Assembly: GCA_022823145.1 (NCBI GenBank)
Contig: JAJDXS010000007.1
Location: 1 to 64,000, forward strand
Direction: 5' to 3'
Source of the DNA: Gemmatimonadota bacterium
GTDB taxonomy: Bacteria; Gemmatimonadota; Gemmatimonadetes; Longimicrobiales; Gaopeijiaceae
Length of the DNA: 64,000 nt
Both the position numbers and the translations under genes were made by a program. The notes under the pieces are model-generated. The model worked only from the letters and a program-made list of their open reading frames with translations, searched no databases and was not told the DNA's origin. Of this stretch, positions 53,784-63,900 are shown one piece after another. Position 1 is the stretch's first letter. Each line of letters begins with the position of its first letter.

Positions 53784-55109
53784 CTACCCTTCTTCTGCTT
53801 GAATCATCGCTGCAACTTCCTGCACCTCGTCGAGAACGCGAAGCAGGTTGCCGCTCCAGAGCATGCCGATCTCCTCTTCCGTGTAGCCGCGCCGGACGAG
53901 TTCCAGCGTGACGTTGAAGGTTTCCGATGCGTCGTCCCAGCCCGCCACGCCGCCGCCGCCGTCGAAGTCCGAGCTGATGCCGACGTGCTCGAGGCCGATC
54001 AGGTTGACCATGTAGTCGATCTGGTCGACGAAATCGGCCACGCTCACGTCGGGGGGGATGTCCATGTCGGCCGCCCGTTCCGCCGCCGTGGCCCGGACCT
54101 CGGACATCTGCGCGAAGTAGGCGTCGCGTTCATCGGGGGGAAGGGCGAACATCCCGCCCCGTCCGAGCATCTCGACGCCCATTTCGGCCGCCACCTCCGC
54201 CTCGATCGCGTCCATGGCCTCACGGTGGGCCGCGTTCCGGGTCGTGTTAACGAAGGAGCGGAGCGCGACGGTTTGCACCACACCACCGTTCGCGGCCACG
54301 GCGTGCAGCTGCTCGTCGTCGAGGTTGCGGCTCACGTCGCTCAGCCCGCGGGCGGACGAGTGCGACGCCATCACGGGTGCCCGGGTCATCTCCAGCGTCT
54401 GCATGATCGAGGGCTTCGACGGGTGCGAGATGTCGATCATGATCCCGAGCCGGTTCATCTCGGCGACCGCCTCGCGGCCCATCTCGCTCAGGCCCCCGTG
54501 CAGGAAGTCGCCGTCGTTCTCGCCGGAGTGCGCGTCGGACAGCTGGTTCGGGCCGGTGTGCGCGAGCGACATGTAGCGCGCGCCCCGCCCGTGGAACTCC
54601 TCGACGCGCGAGATGTCGGTGCCCAGCGGATACGCGTTCTCGACCCCGATCATCGCGACCAGCTTGCCGGAGGCCGCGATCCGGCGGACGTCGTCGGATG
54701 TGAGCGCCAGCTCGATGCGGTCGGGCGCGTATTCGTTCACCATGCGGTGGATGGCGTCGAACTTGTCGACCGCGTTCTCGTAGGCCGTGGCGTAGCCTTC
54801 GTCGTTGAGCAGGCCCTGGGACGTGTAGACGACGAACCAGCCGACGTCGAGCCCGCCCGCTTCCATCTTCGGCAGGGTGACCTGCGTCGGCAGGTCCGTG
54901 GTGTAGTTGCGCTCGGCGGTGAAGTTCGCCGTGCTGATGTCGATGTGCGTGTCCAGCGTGATGACCCGGTCGTGGATCTCGCGGGCGCGTTCGATCACGG
55001 CCTCCTCGGATTCCTCGGCGGAGTCGTCGGCGGGGGCGCAGGCGGTGGCGCTGACGGCGAGTGCGAGTGAGAGCGCGAGGAAGCAAGTGGCAGGACGGGC
55101 AATGGTCAT
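53784..55109 (-). CDS. Membrane dipeptidase (M19, renal dipeptidase family), lipoprotein
   Basis: 441 aa; lipoprotein signal MTIARPATCFLALSLALAVSATAC. The TIM-barrel metalloenzyme shows HxD in VITLDTHIDIS, the bridging glutamate in AMIGVENAYPL, histidines in MIDISHPSKPS and MASHSSARGLSDVSRNL, and the C-terminal GISSDFDGGGGV. It hydrolyses dipeptides, often with a D-residue at the C-terminal side. It forms a probable two-gene unit with DUF3500. It fits with the other peptidases in the window and the D-aminoacylase-like protein at 8974. Confidence 0.87.
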   Translation of the reverse strand: MTIARPATCFLALSLALAVSATACAPADDSAEESEEAVIERAREIHDRVITLDTHIDISTANFTAERNYTTDLPTQVTLPKMEAGGLDVGWFVVYTSQGLLNDEGYATAYENAVDKFDAIHRMVNEYAPDRIELALTSDDVRRIAASGKLVAMIGVENAYPLGTDISRVEEFHGRGARYMSLAHTGPNQLSDAHSGENDGDFLHGGLSEMGREAVAEMNRLGIMIDISHPSKPSIMQTLEMTRAPVMASHSSARGLSDVSRNLDDEQLHAVAANGGVVQTVALRSFVNTTRNAAHREAMDAIEAEVAAEMGVEMLGRGGMFALPPDERDAYFAQMSEVRATAAERAADMDIPPDVSVADFVDQIDYMVNLIGLEHVGISSDFDGGGGVAGWDDASETFNVTLELVRRGYTEEEIGMLWSGNLLRVLDEVQEVAAMIQAEEG

Positions 55110-55270
55110 GTGTGCTGCTCCGGTCTCCGGTGTCCGGTTAGGGCGGTATCCCGTTCAACATAGGGGTCGGGACGGGGTACGGCATCCCGGCAGGTGCGCC
55201 CGGACTCTCGGTACCTTGTTGGACGGGACTTTCCCGCGATCAGCCAGCCTCCCCGAACCCGGAGCCCGCC

Positions 55271-55594
55271 ATGGGAATCGTCGACTCCACCCGCCAGCGC
55301 CGCTTCTCGCCCGAGAAGATGCAGAAGCTCAACCTCTTCGAGACCGGTCAGATGTTCTGCGACGTCTACTGCCTGGGTCCCGAGCAGGCCCAGCACGTAC
55401 ACACGCATGCGGGCGCGACGAAGTTCTATTATGTGATCGAGGGCGAAGGCCGATTCACGGTGGGCGACCGGAGCGAAGTCCTGGGCCCGGGCGCGGTGGC
55501 GTGGTCAGAACCGGGTGAGCCGCACGGCGTCGCCAACGAGTCCGGTGGCGCCCTGGTTCTGCTGGTGGCGATGGCGCCGAACCCGAACCGGTAG
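55271..55594 (+). CDS. Small cupin-domain protein
   Basis: 107 aa, a single cupin barrel. Motif 1 is GPEQAQHVHTHAGATKFYYVIEGEGRFTVG (HxH, then E) and motif 2 is GPGAVAWSEPGEPHGVANESG, giving the three His/Glu metal ligands. No other domain. It could be a metal-dependent isomerase, dioxygenase or sugar-binding protein; sequence does not tell which. It starts divergently from the dipeptidase gene and precedes the methyltransferase gene by 10 nt. Confidence 0.82.
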   Translation: MGIVDSTRQRRFSPEKMQKLNLFETGQMFCDVYCLGPEQAQHVHTHAGATKFYYVIEGEGRFTVGDRSEVLGPGAVAWSEPGEPHGVANESGGALVLLVAMAPNPNR

Positions 55595-55604
55595 GGGGCC
55601 GCGC

Positions 55605-56153
55605 ATGTCCAACATTCTCTTCGGCGTCGCCGTCCTGATCCTGCTGGCGGCGCTGGCGGGTGCAGTCTGGTCGGTGGTGGTCCCGGAAAAGCGTCTGTGG
55701 CCCCCGCCCAGACGTGGTTCCTGGCCGTACCTGCTGAACTGGCTCGGCTTCTATGTAGTGTGCGGGATCAGCCTCCTGCTGCTTCTCATGTACTGGAACT
55801 CCTGGATCTTTCCGAGCCCGCTCCGCTTCGTCCTCGGTGTGCCGCTGGCCGTGCTCGGCGGCTCGCTGGCACTCTGGGCAACGTTGGCCGCGGGCTGGAA
55901 GAACACGAGCGGGCTGAAGGACGGGTTCGTGTCCTCGGGCCCCTACAGGTTCTCGCGGAACCCGCAGTACGTGGGCCATATCGCATTGTTCATCGGCGTG
56001 AGCGTAATCGCGAACTCGCTGCTCCTGTGGATCACGCACCTGTTGATGGCGCTGTTGTTCGTGCTGGCGCCGCTGGCGGAGGAGCCGTGGCTGGAGGAGC
56101 AGTACGGCGGCGCTTACCGGGAGTATCGGAAGAGGGTGCGACGATTTCTATGA
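55605..56153 (+). CDS. Isoprenylcysteine carboxyl methyltransferase-like membrane protein
   Basis: 182 aa from ATG at 55605, with four or five helices. The C-terminal ICMT/PEMT signature is present: GPYRFSRNPQYVGHIALFIG, then a helix and APLAEEPWLEEQYGGAYREYRKRVRRFL with the acidic pair and final Arg. In this family SAM is used to methylate lipids or small lipophilic acceptors. Bacterial members are rarely assigned. It shares a transcript with the cupin gene by position and ends 35 nt before repeat copy F. Confidence 0.8.
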   Translation: MSNILFGVAVLILLAALAGAVWSVVVPEKRLWPPPRRGSWPYLLNWLGFYVVCGISLLLLLMYWNSWIFPSPLRFVLGVPLAVLGGSLALWATLAAGWKNTSGLKDGFVSSGPYRFSRNPQYVGHIALFIGVSVIANSLLLWITHLLMALLFVLAPLAEEPWLEEQYGGAYREYRKRVRRFL

Positions 56154-56188
56154 GCGGTGAGGAGCCACGATTGAGTTCCAACAGTGAT

Positions 56189-56230
56189 ATGTAAATTGTG
56201 CTTTACATAATGTCGTATTTACTTTACATC
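56189..56230 (+). repeat. AT-rich 42-nt intergenic repeat, copy F
   Basis: Aligned gap-free with copy B: ATGTAA, TTTACATAATGTC at 14-26, and ACTTTACAT at the end. It lies in the 93-nt gap between the convergent methyltransferase gene (stop 56153) and permease copy 3 (stop 56247). Confidence 0.85.
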
Positions 56231-56246
56231 GATGATCGCGCGGTGC

Positions 56247-58022
56247 CTAATCCCACCCCACCTGACCCGCCCGTCCGACGGCATCCACGCGGATCGTCAG
56301 GATGTCGATGTCGTGATACTGCTGGTGGCGTATCGACGACGCGTAGTGGCGCAGCAGCCGCAGCGGCGTCTCGGTCTCGACGGGTACGCTGGCCGTCGCC
56401 TCGCTGAGCATCGCCAGCTGGTCCTCGATGTTGGTCGCGTCCGTGGTGGCGATGAACTCCAGATCGGCGGCGTTGCCGTCGCTGCGCGCAATCAGCAGCA
56501 GGCGCCGCTCCGCGTCCGCCGTCTCTTCCGCTTCGCCGCTCGTCAGGATCTGCATCGTCTCTTCGCCCACGGCGCGGAGCCGCGTTTCCATCTCCCCGTC
56601 CCAGCGCTTGCGGGCGGCGAACCGCGTGAGGAAGACGTCGACCTCCGGCCACGTCTCGGCGGTCAGGCGGGTCTTGAGGCGTGATCGGCCCCCGCCTCCG
56701 ATCTCCCCGAACACCGTCAGCAGGATTACGGTCAGGCCGCCGACGGTCATGCCGTTCCCGAGCAGTTCGCCCCACGCGCCCTGCAGGTACTCCGGGTAGA
56801 TCCAGCCGAACTGGAAGGCGATGCCGAGCCAGAAGGCGACGCCGACGACCAGGCCCTTGCGGTAGTCCAGTCCCTCCGAGAGCAGGATCTTCATGCCGAA
56901 GACGAAGATCAGGGCGACGAGGATCACGTAGTACGCCGCCACCACCGGCCCCGGTATCGCGACGATCAGCGTGACGAACTTGGGCAGGAACGCGAGTACG
57001 ACGAACACGGCTCCGACGCAGATCCCAATCCGGCGCGCGGCGACCCCGGTCAGTTCGGCGACCGCGATGCTCATGCCGTACGTGGTGTTCGGGACGGTGC
57101 CCGCCAGGCCGGAGAGGAGATTGCCCACGCCGTCGGCGCCGATCGCCCCCTGAATCGAGCGGAAGTCGATCGCGCGAGGCTTGCGCCACGAGACCCGCTG
57201 GATCGCGATGGCGTCTCCGAGGGTGTCCATCGCGCCAACGAGGGTCACCATGATGAACGAGGGCAGAAGGGCCCAGAACTCGGGCCGGAAGGAGAGGTCG
57301 ACCCCGGGATATGCCAGATCCGGCAGGCCGATCCACGCGGCTTCGGCCACCGTGGTCATGTCGTAGATCCCGAAGCCGAGGGCGGCGACAAGGCACCCGG
57401 ACACAATGCCGACGGCGGGTGCCCACAACCGTAGCACGCCCGAGAAGCGAAGCGGTATGAGGAGGGTGACGAGGAGCGTCACGCCCGCCGTAACAGGTCC
57501 GGCCAGCGGTGAGGCGTCGGCCGGCACCTCGGCCAGTTTTCGCAGGATGAGCGGCGTGAGCGTAATCGGAATGAGGATCAGCACGGTGCCCGCCACCGTC
57601 GGCGTAAACACCTTGCGCAGGAGCGCCATGCGTGCCGCAAGCACGAACTGGATCAGTGCGGCGGCGATGATCAGAGTGGCGAGCATTCCCGGCCCGCCCC
57701 GCTCGATGGCGGTCACGCTCACGGCGAGAAACGCGCTCGTGCTTCCCATCACCAGGATGTAGCCGGCACCGATCCGTCCCAACTTGCGGGCCTGAATCGC
57801 CGTGGTGAGGCCGCTGATCACGAGCGCGGCGAACACGGCCCACGACAGGTATTCGTCGCTGCCGCCCGCGAGGGTGATCATGATCATCGGGGTCAGCACG
57901 ATGCTCGCGATGCAGAGCATGGCATACTGCAACCCGAGTCCGATGGTTATGGGCAGCGGGGGCCGGTCGTCGGGCTGGTAGCGGACGTCCTGGCGGGCCC
58001 CGGCGGGGCCTGGGCCGCTCAT
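56247..58022 (-). CDS. NCS2-family permease with C-terminal GHKL/RsbW-like domain (copy 3)
   Basis: 591 aa from ATG at 58022 (overlaps the decarboxylase stop as ATGA). The layout repeats the other two copies: RYQPDDRPPLPITIGLGLQYAMLCIASIVL at the start, SFIMVTLVGAMDTLGDAIAIQRVSW in mid-protein, and VPNTTYGMSIAVAELTG in place of the NAT signature. The soluble tail is also recognisable (GEMETRLRAVGEETMQILTSG, AADLEFIATTDATNIEDQLA, TPLRLLRHYASSIRHQQYHDIDILTIRVD). It is more diverged from copies 1 and 2 than those are from each other: TM segment LTPMIMITLAGGSDEYLS and the G1-like box differ. It is the last gene of the reverse-strand operon. Confidence 0.82.
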   Translation of the reverse strand: MSGPGPAGARQDVRYQPDDRPPLPITIGLGLQYAMLCIASIVLTPMIMITLAGGSDEYLSWAVFAALVISGLTTAIQARKLGRIGAGYILVMGSTSAFLAVSVTAIERGGPGMLATLIIAAALIQFVLAARMALLRKVFTPTVAGTVLILIPITLTPLILRKLAEVPADASPLAGPVTAGVTLLVTLLIPLRFSGVLRLWAPAVGIVSGCLVAALGFGIYDMTTVAEAAWIGLPDLAYPGVDLSFRPEFWALLPSFIMVTLVGAMDTLGDAIAIQRVSWRKPRAIDFRSIQGAIGADGVGNLLSGLAGTVPNTTYGMSIAVAELTGVAARRIGICVGAVFVVLAFLPKFVTLIVAIPGPVVAAYYVILVALIFVFGMKILLSEGLDYRKGLVVGVAFWLGIAFQFGWIYPEYLQGAWGELLGNGMTVGGLTVILLTVFGEIGGGGRSRLKTRLTAETWPEVDVFLTRFAARKRWDGEMETRLRAVGEETMQILTSGEAEETADAERRLLLIARSDGNAADLEFIATTDATNIEDQLAMLSEATASVPVETETPLRLLRHYASSIRHQQYHDIDILTIRVDAVGRAGQVGWD

Positions 58023-59542
58023 CCGGTTCGCCCCGCGGCTGCCACCGTCGAGCTCCACCCTTCGGGGTGAGCCTCGAGCCGTTCGAGCGCCTCGCGCAGG
58101 ACCACGAGCGCCAGATCGATCGTGTCGAGATGCGTCCGAAACGCCAGCGCCGCCATCCGCAGCATGAACTTGCCGCCGACCGTCGTGGAGGACAGGAAGA
58201 TCCGACCGTCGCGGTGCGTCTCTTCGACGAGCGCCTGGTTGAACGCGTTCGCGCTGCCCGACTCGGGCACCCACCGGAAGGTCACTACGGTGAGATCCGG
58301 CTCCGGCCCCAATTCGAAACCAAGCCTTCCGACCTCGCCGTGGAAGTACTTCGTGAGTTCCAGTTTCTCGCGCAGGCACGCCCGGAACGGCTCCTCACCG
58401 TGCAGGAGCAGCGGCAGCCAGACGCGCAATGCGCGGAAGTGCTTGGTCAGCTCCGGCGAAACCGCGGCGGGCGAGCGGCCTCCGCCTTCCGACTCCACCG
58501 TATCCTGCAGGTACGCGGCGTAATAGGCGTGTGCGTCCTGCAGCGCATCGCGGTTCCGGACGAGGACGGCGCCCGTGCCGTATGGCAGGAACATGCTCTT
58601 GTGCGGGTCGAGCACCAGCGAGTCGGCGCGTTCCAGTCCGGCGAGCCGCGGCCGAAACTCATCGAGCAGGGCGAAGAAACCTCCGTACGCGGCGTCGACG
58701 TGGAACCAGAGACCTTCGCGCCGGCAAATGTCGGCGATCCGGTCGAGCGGGTCGATGGCACCCGTGTCCGCCGTGCCCGCCGAGCCGAGAACGAGCCAGG
58801 GCTGCAACCCCTGCGCGCGATCCGCGGCGACGAGTTCGGAGAGCGACCGGGGGCACATGCGGAAGCCCTCGTCGACGGGGACGTCCCGGCGGACGGTTTC
58901 ACCCATGCCGGCCACGCGGATCGCCTTGTGGAGGCACTGGTGAATGTGGGGGGTGGCGTACACGACGGCGCGATCGAAGTCGCGGGCCCGCAGCCCGGCC
59001 GCTTCCCGTGCCGCGACGATCGCGGTCAGACTCGCGATCGAACCGCCCGACGCGAGGTTGCCGTCGGCCGTCGGGGGGAAGCCGACGACACGGGCCATCC
59101 AGTCGAGGATCATGTCCTCCATCTCGACGGATCCAGGGCCCACGAATCGGACGCCGGCGTATTCGTTCGTAACGGCGGCGAGGTAGTCGGCGAGTGACGA
59201 CGCGTAGAGTCCGCCACCCGGGATGTATGCCAGGTGTCCCGGATGGGAGGGAAGGAGGCCAGGGCGCACGACGGATTCGTCGAACCGGCCGATGAGTTCC
59301 TCGATGGCATGGGGTCCGTCGCCCGCCCCGAGCTTTCGGATCTCCTCGACCGCCGACTTGTCGTGGCTGTAGGCCGGCTTTTTCGAGATGTCGCTCAGGA
59401 GGTGTTGTGCGAACCCGTGCGCCGCGCGCATGAGCCGGTCGCGCTCACCCTCGTCGGGGTCAAGCGCCCGTGCCAGGCCCTCCAGTTCGAGAATCCGGGC
59501 CCGTGCCCGGCCTGAGTTGGGATGCATGGAGCTATCGATCAC
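58019..59542 (-). CDS. PLP-dependent group II decarboxylase
   Basis: 507 aa from GTG at 59542 (in the upstream stop, GTGA); an ATG five codons in is an alternative. Fold-type I decarboxylase of the aromatic-L-amino-acid / glutamate type: LLPSHPGHLAYIPGGGLYASSLADYLAAVTNEYAG, TADGNLASGGSIASLTAIVAARE, D283 in WFHVDAAYGGFFALL, and Schiff-base lysine K315 in SLVLDPHKSMFLPYGTGAVLV. It should convert an amino acid to an amine. The substrate-specific residues cannot be assigned by eye. Coupled to the LanC-like gene upstream and to permease copy 3 downstream. Confidence 0.85.
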   Translation of the reverse strand: MIDSSMHPNSGRARARILELEGLARALDPDEGERDRLMRAAHGFAQHLLSDISKKPAYSHDKSAVEEIRKLGAGDGPHAIEELIGRFDESVVRPGLLPSHPGHLAYIPGGGLYASSLADYLAAVTNEYAGVRFVGPGSVEMEDMILDWMARVVGFPPTADGNLASGGSIASLTAIVAAREAAGLRARDFDRAVVYATPHIHQCLHKAIRVAGMGETVRRDVPVDEGFRMCPRSLSELVAADRAQGLQPWLVLGSAGTADTGAIDPLDRIADICRREGLWFHVDAAYGGFFALLDEFRPRLAGLERADSLVLDPHKSMFLPYGTGAVLVRNRDALQDAHAYYAAYLQDTVESEGGGRSPAAVSPELTKHFRALRVWLPLLLHGEEPFRACLREKLELTKYFHGEVGRLGFELGPEPDLTVVTFRWVPESGSANAFNQALVEETHRDGRIFLSSTTVGGKFMLRMAALAFRTHLDTIDLALVVLREALERLEAHPEGWSSTVAAAGRTG

Positions 59543-60930
59543 CAGGGATCATCGGGCAGTACCACGCGGGGTCCCTCGTCCCGCTCCTCCATCGCGTCCA
59601 TGTGGAGAAAGTACTTGCCGACCCCCGCCGCGCCCTGCATGTGGCCGGTCTGCGCGACGAGCAGGTCGGGCTGCACCCGGTGCTCGGACTGGATCCACTT
59701 GCGGCCCGCGCCTGCGGGGGTGTCGACGCTCGCGGCGCGGCCAAGCAGGTCGGCGTTGAGCCGGTCCACGAAGGCCCTGTACTCGTCGTTGCCGGTGGTC
59801 CGGTGCAGCGTCAGGAAGTGCTCGGCGGCGCCGGTGGTCCCGCAGCACTGGCTGATGTTCTCCCAGAACCCGGGGGTGCGGGTCTCGGGGATGCCGGTGG
59901 CCATGACCCCACGGGCGCCGCGGGCGACCCAGGCGTACCACTCGGCGTCGCCGGTGATCTCGCCGAGCTGGTGGAAGAGCCGGTTGGTGCCGACCGGGCC
60001 GTGGCACCACGACAGGTAGTAGAGATCTTCGCCGCCGGGACGGGAGTGGAAGAGGCGGTAGCCATCGCCCTGCGTGACCTGCGAGGTGAGGTAGCGGGCG
60101 CCGGCCAGCGCGGCGTCCAGGAAGTCGCGCTCCCCGGTGGCCCGGTGCAGGGTGGCCAGGAAGTACGCGATGCCGGCCGTGCCGTGCGAGAAGTTGGGCA
60201 TCTCGCGCGCATAGCCGGGCCACATGTCCCAGCGCAGGCCGTTCGAGGTCTCGATGGCGCGACCGAGGAGCCTCCTTCCCGCCCCCTCGGCCGCTTCCAG
60301 CGCGCCCCGGTGACCGAGTGCGCGGTCGAGGTGGAGGAGGGCGAGCCCGGTGCCGGCGGTGCCGCTGATGATGTCGTTGGATTCGACCGCGTCGGCGCCG
60401 GAGCCCTGGGGCCACGCGATGCCCGCGCCGACCGTGCGGGCGCGGTCGACGAGGAGCTGGGTGGCGAGCCCGGCGTGGGACCGGTGCATGTCGAGATCGG
60501 TCGCGCGCCAGGTCTCGGTCAGAACGAATGCGATGCCGGCGAGGCCGGTGTACAGGCCGGCGCCGGGCACGTCCGAGAGGGTGGCGGCGAGGTGTGCCGC
60601 GCCTTCCACCGCGGCGTCGAGGTACTGCTGGTCGTCCGTGGCGTAGTGGAGCTCGAGGGCGAAGGGGAGGACGCCGGGGCCGTGTGTATAGAGTGTGTAT
60701 CCGGTGGACTCAGGGTCCGTCGGGTCGGCGGGCCAGGTCGCGCCGCGCCCGGTACTGATGCGCGATGCGTCGAGCCAGTTCCAGGCCTCGATGGCGACCT
60801 GGAGGTGCGGGCGGTCGTGTTCGGCCAGCGCGCGCAGCAGGGCGGGGGAGAGCGCGAAGGCTGCGGCGGCGCCTGCCGAGCCGGAGAGGAACGAGCGGCG
60901 CGTGAGTACGTGGTCGCACACCTGGCACAT
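59539..60930 (-). CDS. LanC-like zinc protein with Tat signal
   Basis: 463 aa. The N-terminus HVLTRRSFLSGSAGAAAAFALSPALLRALA is a twin-arginine export signal, unusual for this cytoplasmic-type fold. The alpha-toroid repeats of lanthionine cyclases are visible: GLYTGLAGIAFVL (125-137), IISGTAGTGLALLHL (188-202), FSHGTAGIAYFLATL (247-261), LSWCHGPVGTNRLFH (306-320), QCCGTTGAAEHFL (361-373) and TGHMQGAAGVGKY. Zinc ligands would be C309 and C362 plus C363, where classical LanC has Cys-His, so the third ligand is changed. No lanthipeptide precursor is seen nearby, so a role outside lanthipeptide synthesis is likely. The ATG lies one base after the upstream stop. Confidence 0.82.
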   Translation of the reverse strand: MCQVCDHVLTRRSFLSGSAGAAAAFALSPALLRALAEHDRPHLQVAIEAWNWLDASRISTGRGATWPADPTDPESTGYTLYTHGPGVLPFALELHYATDDQQYLDAAVEGAAHLAATLSDVPGAGLYTGLAGIAFVLTETWRATDLDMHRSHAGLATQLLVDRARTVGAGIAWPQGSGADAVESNDIISGTAGTGLALLHLDRALGHRGALEAAEGAGRRLLGRAIETSNGLRWDMWPGYAREMPNFSHGTAGIAYFLATLHRATGERDFLDAALAGARYLTSQVTQGDGYRLFHSRPGGEDLYYLSWCHGPVGTNRLFHQLGEITGDAEWYAWVARGARGVMATGIPETRTPGFWENISQCCGTTGAAEHFLTLHRTTGNDEYRAFVDRLNADLLGRAASVDTPAGAGRKWIQSEHRVQPDLLVAQTGHMQGAAGVGKYFLHMDAMEERDEGPRVVLPDDPW

Positions 60931-60931
60931 G

Positions 60932-63900
60932 TCAGCTGCCTCCCACTCCGGGCAGCGCGCCAGGCTCGTCGTCCCACCACCACATCGGCCCGACCTCGCG
61001 GTCGCCCGGGTATTGCTCGGCGAGCGTCTCGGCGTCGAAGAGGCGCCCGTTCATCATCACCATCGCGATCCGGTTGGTGTTGCGGATGTCGTCGAGCGGG
61101 TTGGCGTCCAGGATGACCAGGTCTGCCAGCTTGCCGGTCTCGATCGTGCCCAGGTCCTCGTCGAGCCCGATCGCCTCGGCGCCCAGGATCGTGGCCATGC
61201 GCAGCGCGTCGAGTTCGCCGATGCCGCCTGCCGCCATGGCCCACAGCTCCCAGTGATACCCCAGCCCCTGGAGCTGCCCGTGGCTGCCGACGCCCGCGCG
61301 GCCCCCCGCCTCGACCAGGTCCTTCACGAAGACCGCGTGGTCGGCGAACACGTGCTCCTCGTCGCGGAACCACTGGGCACGGCGGCGCGTGCCCGAGTCG
61401 ATCACCGAGTGGGGGACGAAGCGGCGGAGCTTCTCGTCGTCGTGCGGGTTCTCCCGGCTGAAGAAGTAGTTCTCGGCCCAGGGCCCGCCGTAGGAGACGA
61501 GCAGGGTCGGGCTGTAGGCGCGCCGGGTGGCCACGAAAATCCGGACATAATCTTCGTAGACCGGGTAAATCGGGATCGAATGCTCCAGCCCCGGGTACCC
61601 GTCGATGGTCTCGTTCAGGTTCTGGCGGAGGTTGAGCGACCCCTCGGTCGTGGGCATCAGCCCCAGTTCGCGGGCCGCCATGATGATCCACTGGCGCTGC
61701 TGGCGATTCCCCGCGACGTACATCTTGATCGTCTTCGTGTCGAAGTAGTTCGCGTACTTGGACATGATGTCGCGCGCCTCGTCCTCGGAGTCGATCATGT
61801 GCTGCCAGAAGACGCCGGGGCCGGTCGAGTAGACGCGCGGTCCGACCAGGTCGCCGGTGCGGACGAGGTCTGCGTAGCTGAGCACGTCGGTGGTGCCGGT
61901 CTGCGGGTCGCGCGTGGTGGTGACGCCGTACGCGAGGTTGGCGAGGTACGGCCAGACATCGGCGCGGTGCAGGTTGCGTGCGGGCCGCATGTGCGCGTGC
62001 GTGTCCACGAAGCCGGGCACGATGGTCTTGCCGGAGACGTCGATGACACGGGCGTCGGACGGGATGTCGAGGGAGCCGGAAGGGCCGACCGCGGCGATGC
62101 GGTTGTCGCGGACCAGGATGTCGCCCCGCTCGATCGTCCCCGCGCCGGCCACGGTCACCACGCGCGCGCCGCTCAGCAGCGCGGTTCCGCGCGGAATATC
62201 ACGCTCGGCCTGAATGTTGATCCACACCTCGACGGGCGTGTAGCCCTCGTCGTCCTCGTCGGGGTCTTCGCCCTCTTCTCCCACCTCTTCCTCTTCGGCC
62301 TCAGCGGCCTCCTCGGCCTCCTGCGCCTCCTCGAATGCCTCGGCCGCATCCAGGTCGTAGGTGAAGAACGCGCGGCCCAGCGACCAGTGCACGGCGCGCC
62401 CGCTCGCGGCCCACGCGGGGAATTCGCCGCCCATGTCCGTGAGGCGGCGGGCGGGCATGGCGGCGCGGTCGGGATTGCCGACGTTGATGAGCGGGGCATC
62501 GCCGCCGACCATCGGCACGGTTGCGGTATAGATCTGCCCCTCGATCAGCGCCATGATCTGGTCGCCCTGCGGGGCCATGCGCAGCACGGACGGGGTGAGC
62601 GCGTTCTGGGAACCCGGTGGCGTGGCGCCGCGGATGCGCACGTGTTCGCGCTCGTCGGTGCCGTCCCAGCGGATCGAGACCAGCATGTCCTGGCCGCTCT
62701 GGAAATGGATGCGGTCGCCCGAGCCGGCCGTGAAGTGGGGTCCCCGGCGTCCGTCGACCGGCGCGACCAGCGTGGCGGCGCCCGGCCCGTCGCCGTCGGC
62801 CACCCAGACGATCTCGCCGGGCTGCGGCGCGCCCGACCCGAACCCGCCCGCCGACTCCTGGAAGTCACGCGCGTAGCTGCGCAGCGCCACGATGCGGTCG
62901 CCCGCGGGGGACCACGCCGGCGTGATGTAGACCGCGCCGCGCTCGGTCAGCCGTACCGGCGAATCGCCGCCGGCCGCGCGGACCTTGTGGAGGTGGCCGG
63001 CCTCGCCGTCCCAGGTGGCGTAGGCGATCCAGTCGCCGTTCGGGGACCAGGCGGGGTAGTGCTCGGAGTGCTCGTCGGCGGTGAGGCGCCGGGGTTCGGT
63101 GCCGTCGGCGTTGGCGACCCAGAGGCGGTCCAGCGCCGTGAACGCGATCCGGGAGCCGTCGGGCGAGGGCGCGGCGTCGCGGATCTGGCGCACGGTGAAG
63201 GTGGGAGTGTCCTCGATCGGGTAGTCGAATTCGACGAGCGGCCCGAGTTCGAGGTCGTACTGGACGCGGAAGGGGATCTCCTCCGCACCGCCGTCCACGA
63301 CGTCCAGCTTCCAGATCCTGCCGCCGTAGCTGGCCACGAGATGGCCCGAGTCGGGTGTGAACGACATGCCGGGCAGCACGTCGAGGGTGCCGCGCGACTC
63401 CTGGTCGTCGTGCTGCACGGGGTACGCCAGCCAGCGCTCACCGCCCGACTCGAGGTCGCGGATGATCAGCCCCGTGCGGGCGTCGTGCCGGGTGCCGTAG
63501 ACGAGCCAGCGCCCGTCGGGGGAAGGGGTGGGGCGGATGCCCGAGCCGTACCGCGACGTACGCGTGTAGGTCTCGCCGGTCTCGCGGTCGTACACGGCGA
63601 GCTGGTACTGCGGGAACTGCGCGTTGTAGGTCCAGTCGCCTGTCCGCCGCGCATGCCAGATGTAGCGGCCGGTCGCATCGAACGCGGCCCCGAGGGTCTT
63701 GAGGTTGTCGGGCTCGTCGATCAACTGGACGCCGGAGCCGCCGTCTACGTGGTGCAGCCACAGCTTCGGCAGGCCGCCGCCGCGAAAGCCGCCCTTCGAC
63801 GACACGACGTACTCCCCGTCGGGCGCCCAGTCCGGCGACTCGGTGCGATTGGCCCCGCCCGTGGTGACCTGCGTGGTGTCGGATCCGTCCAGCGACATGA

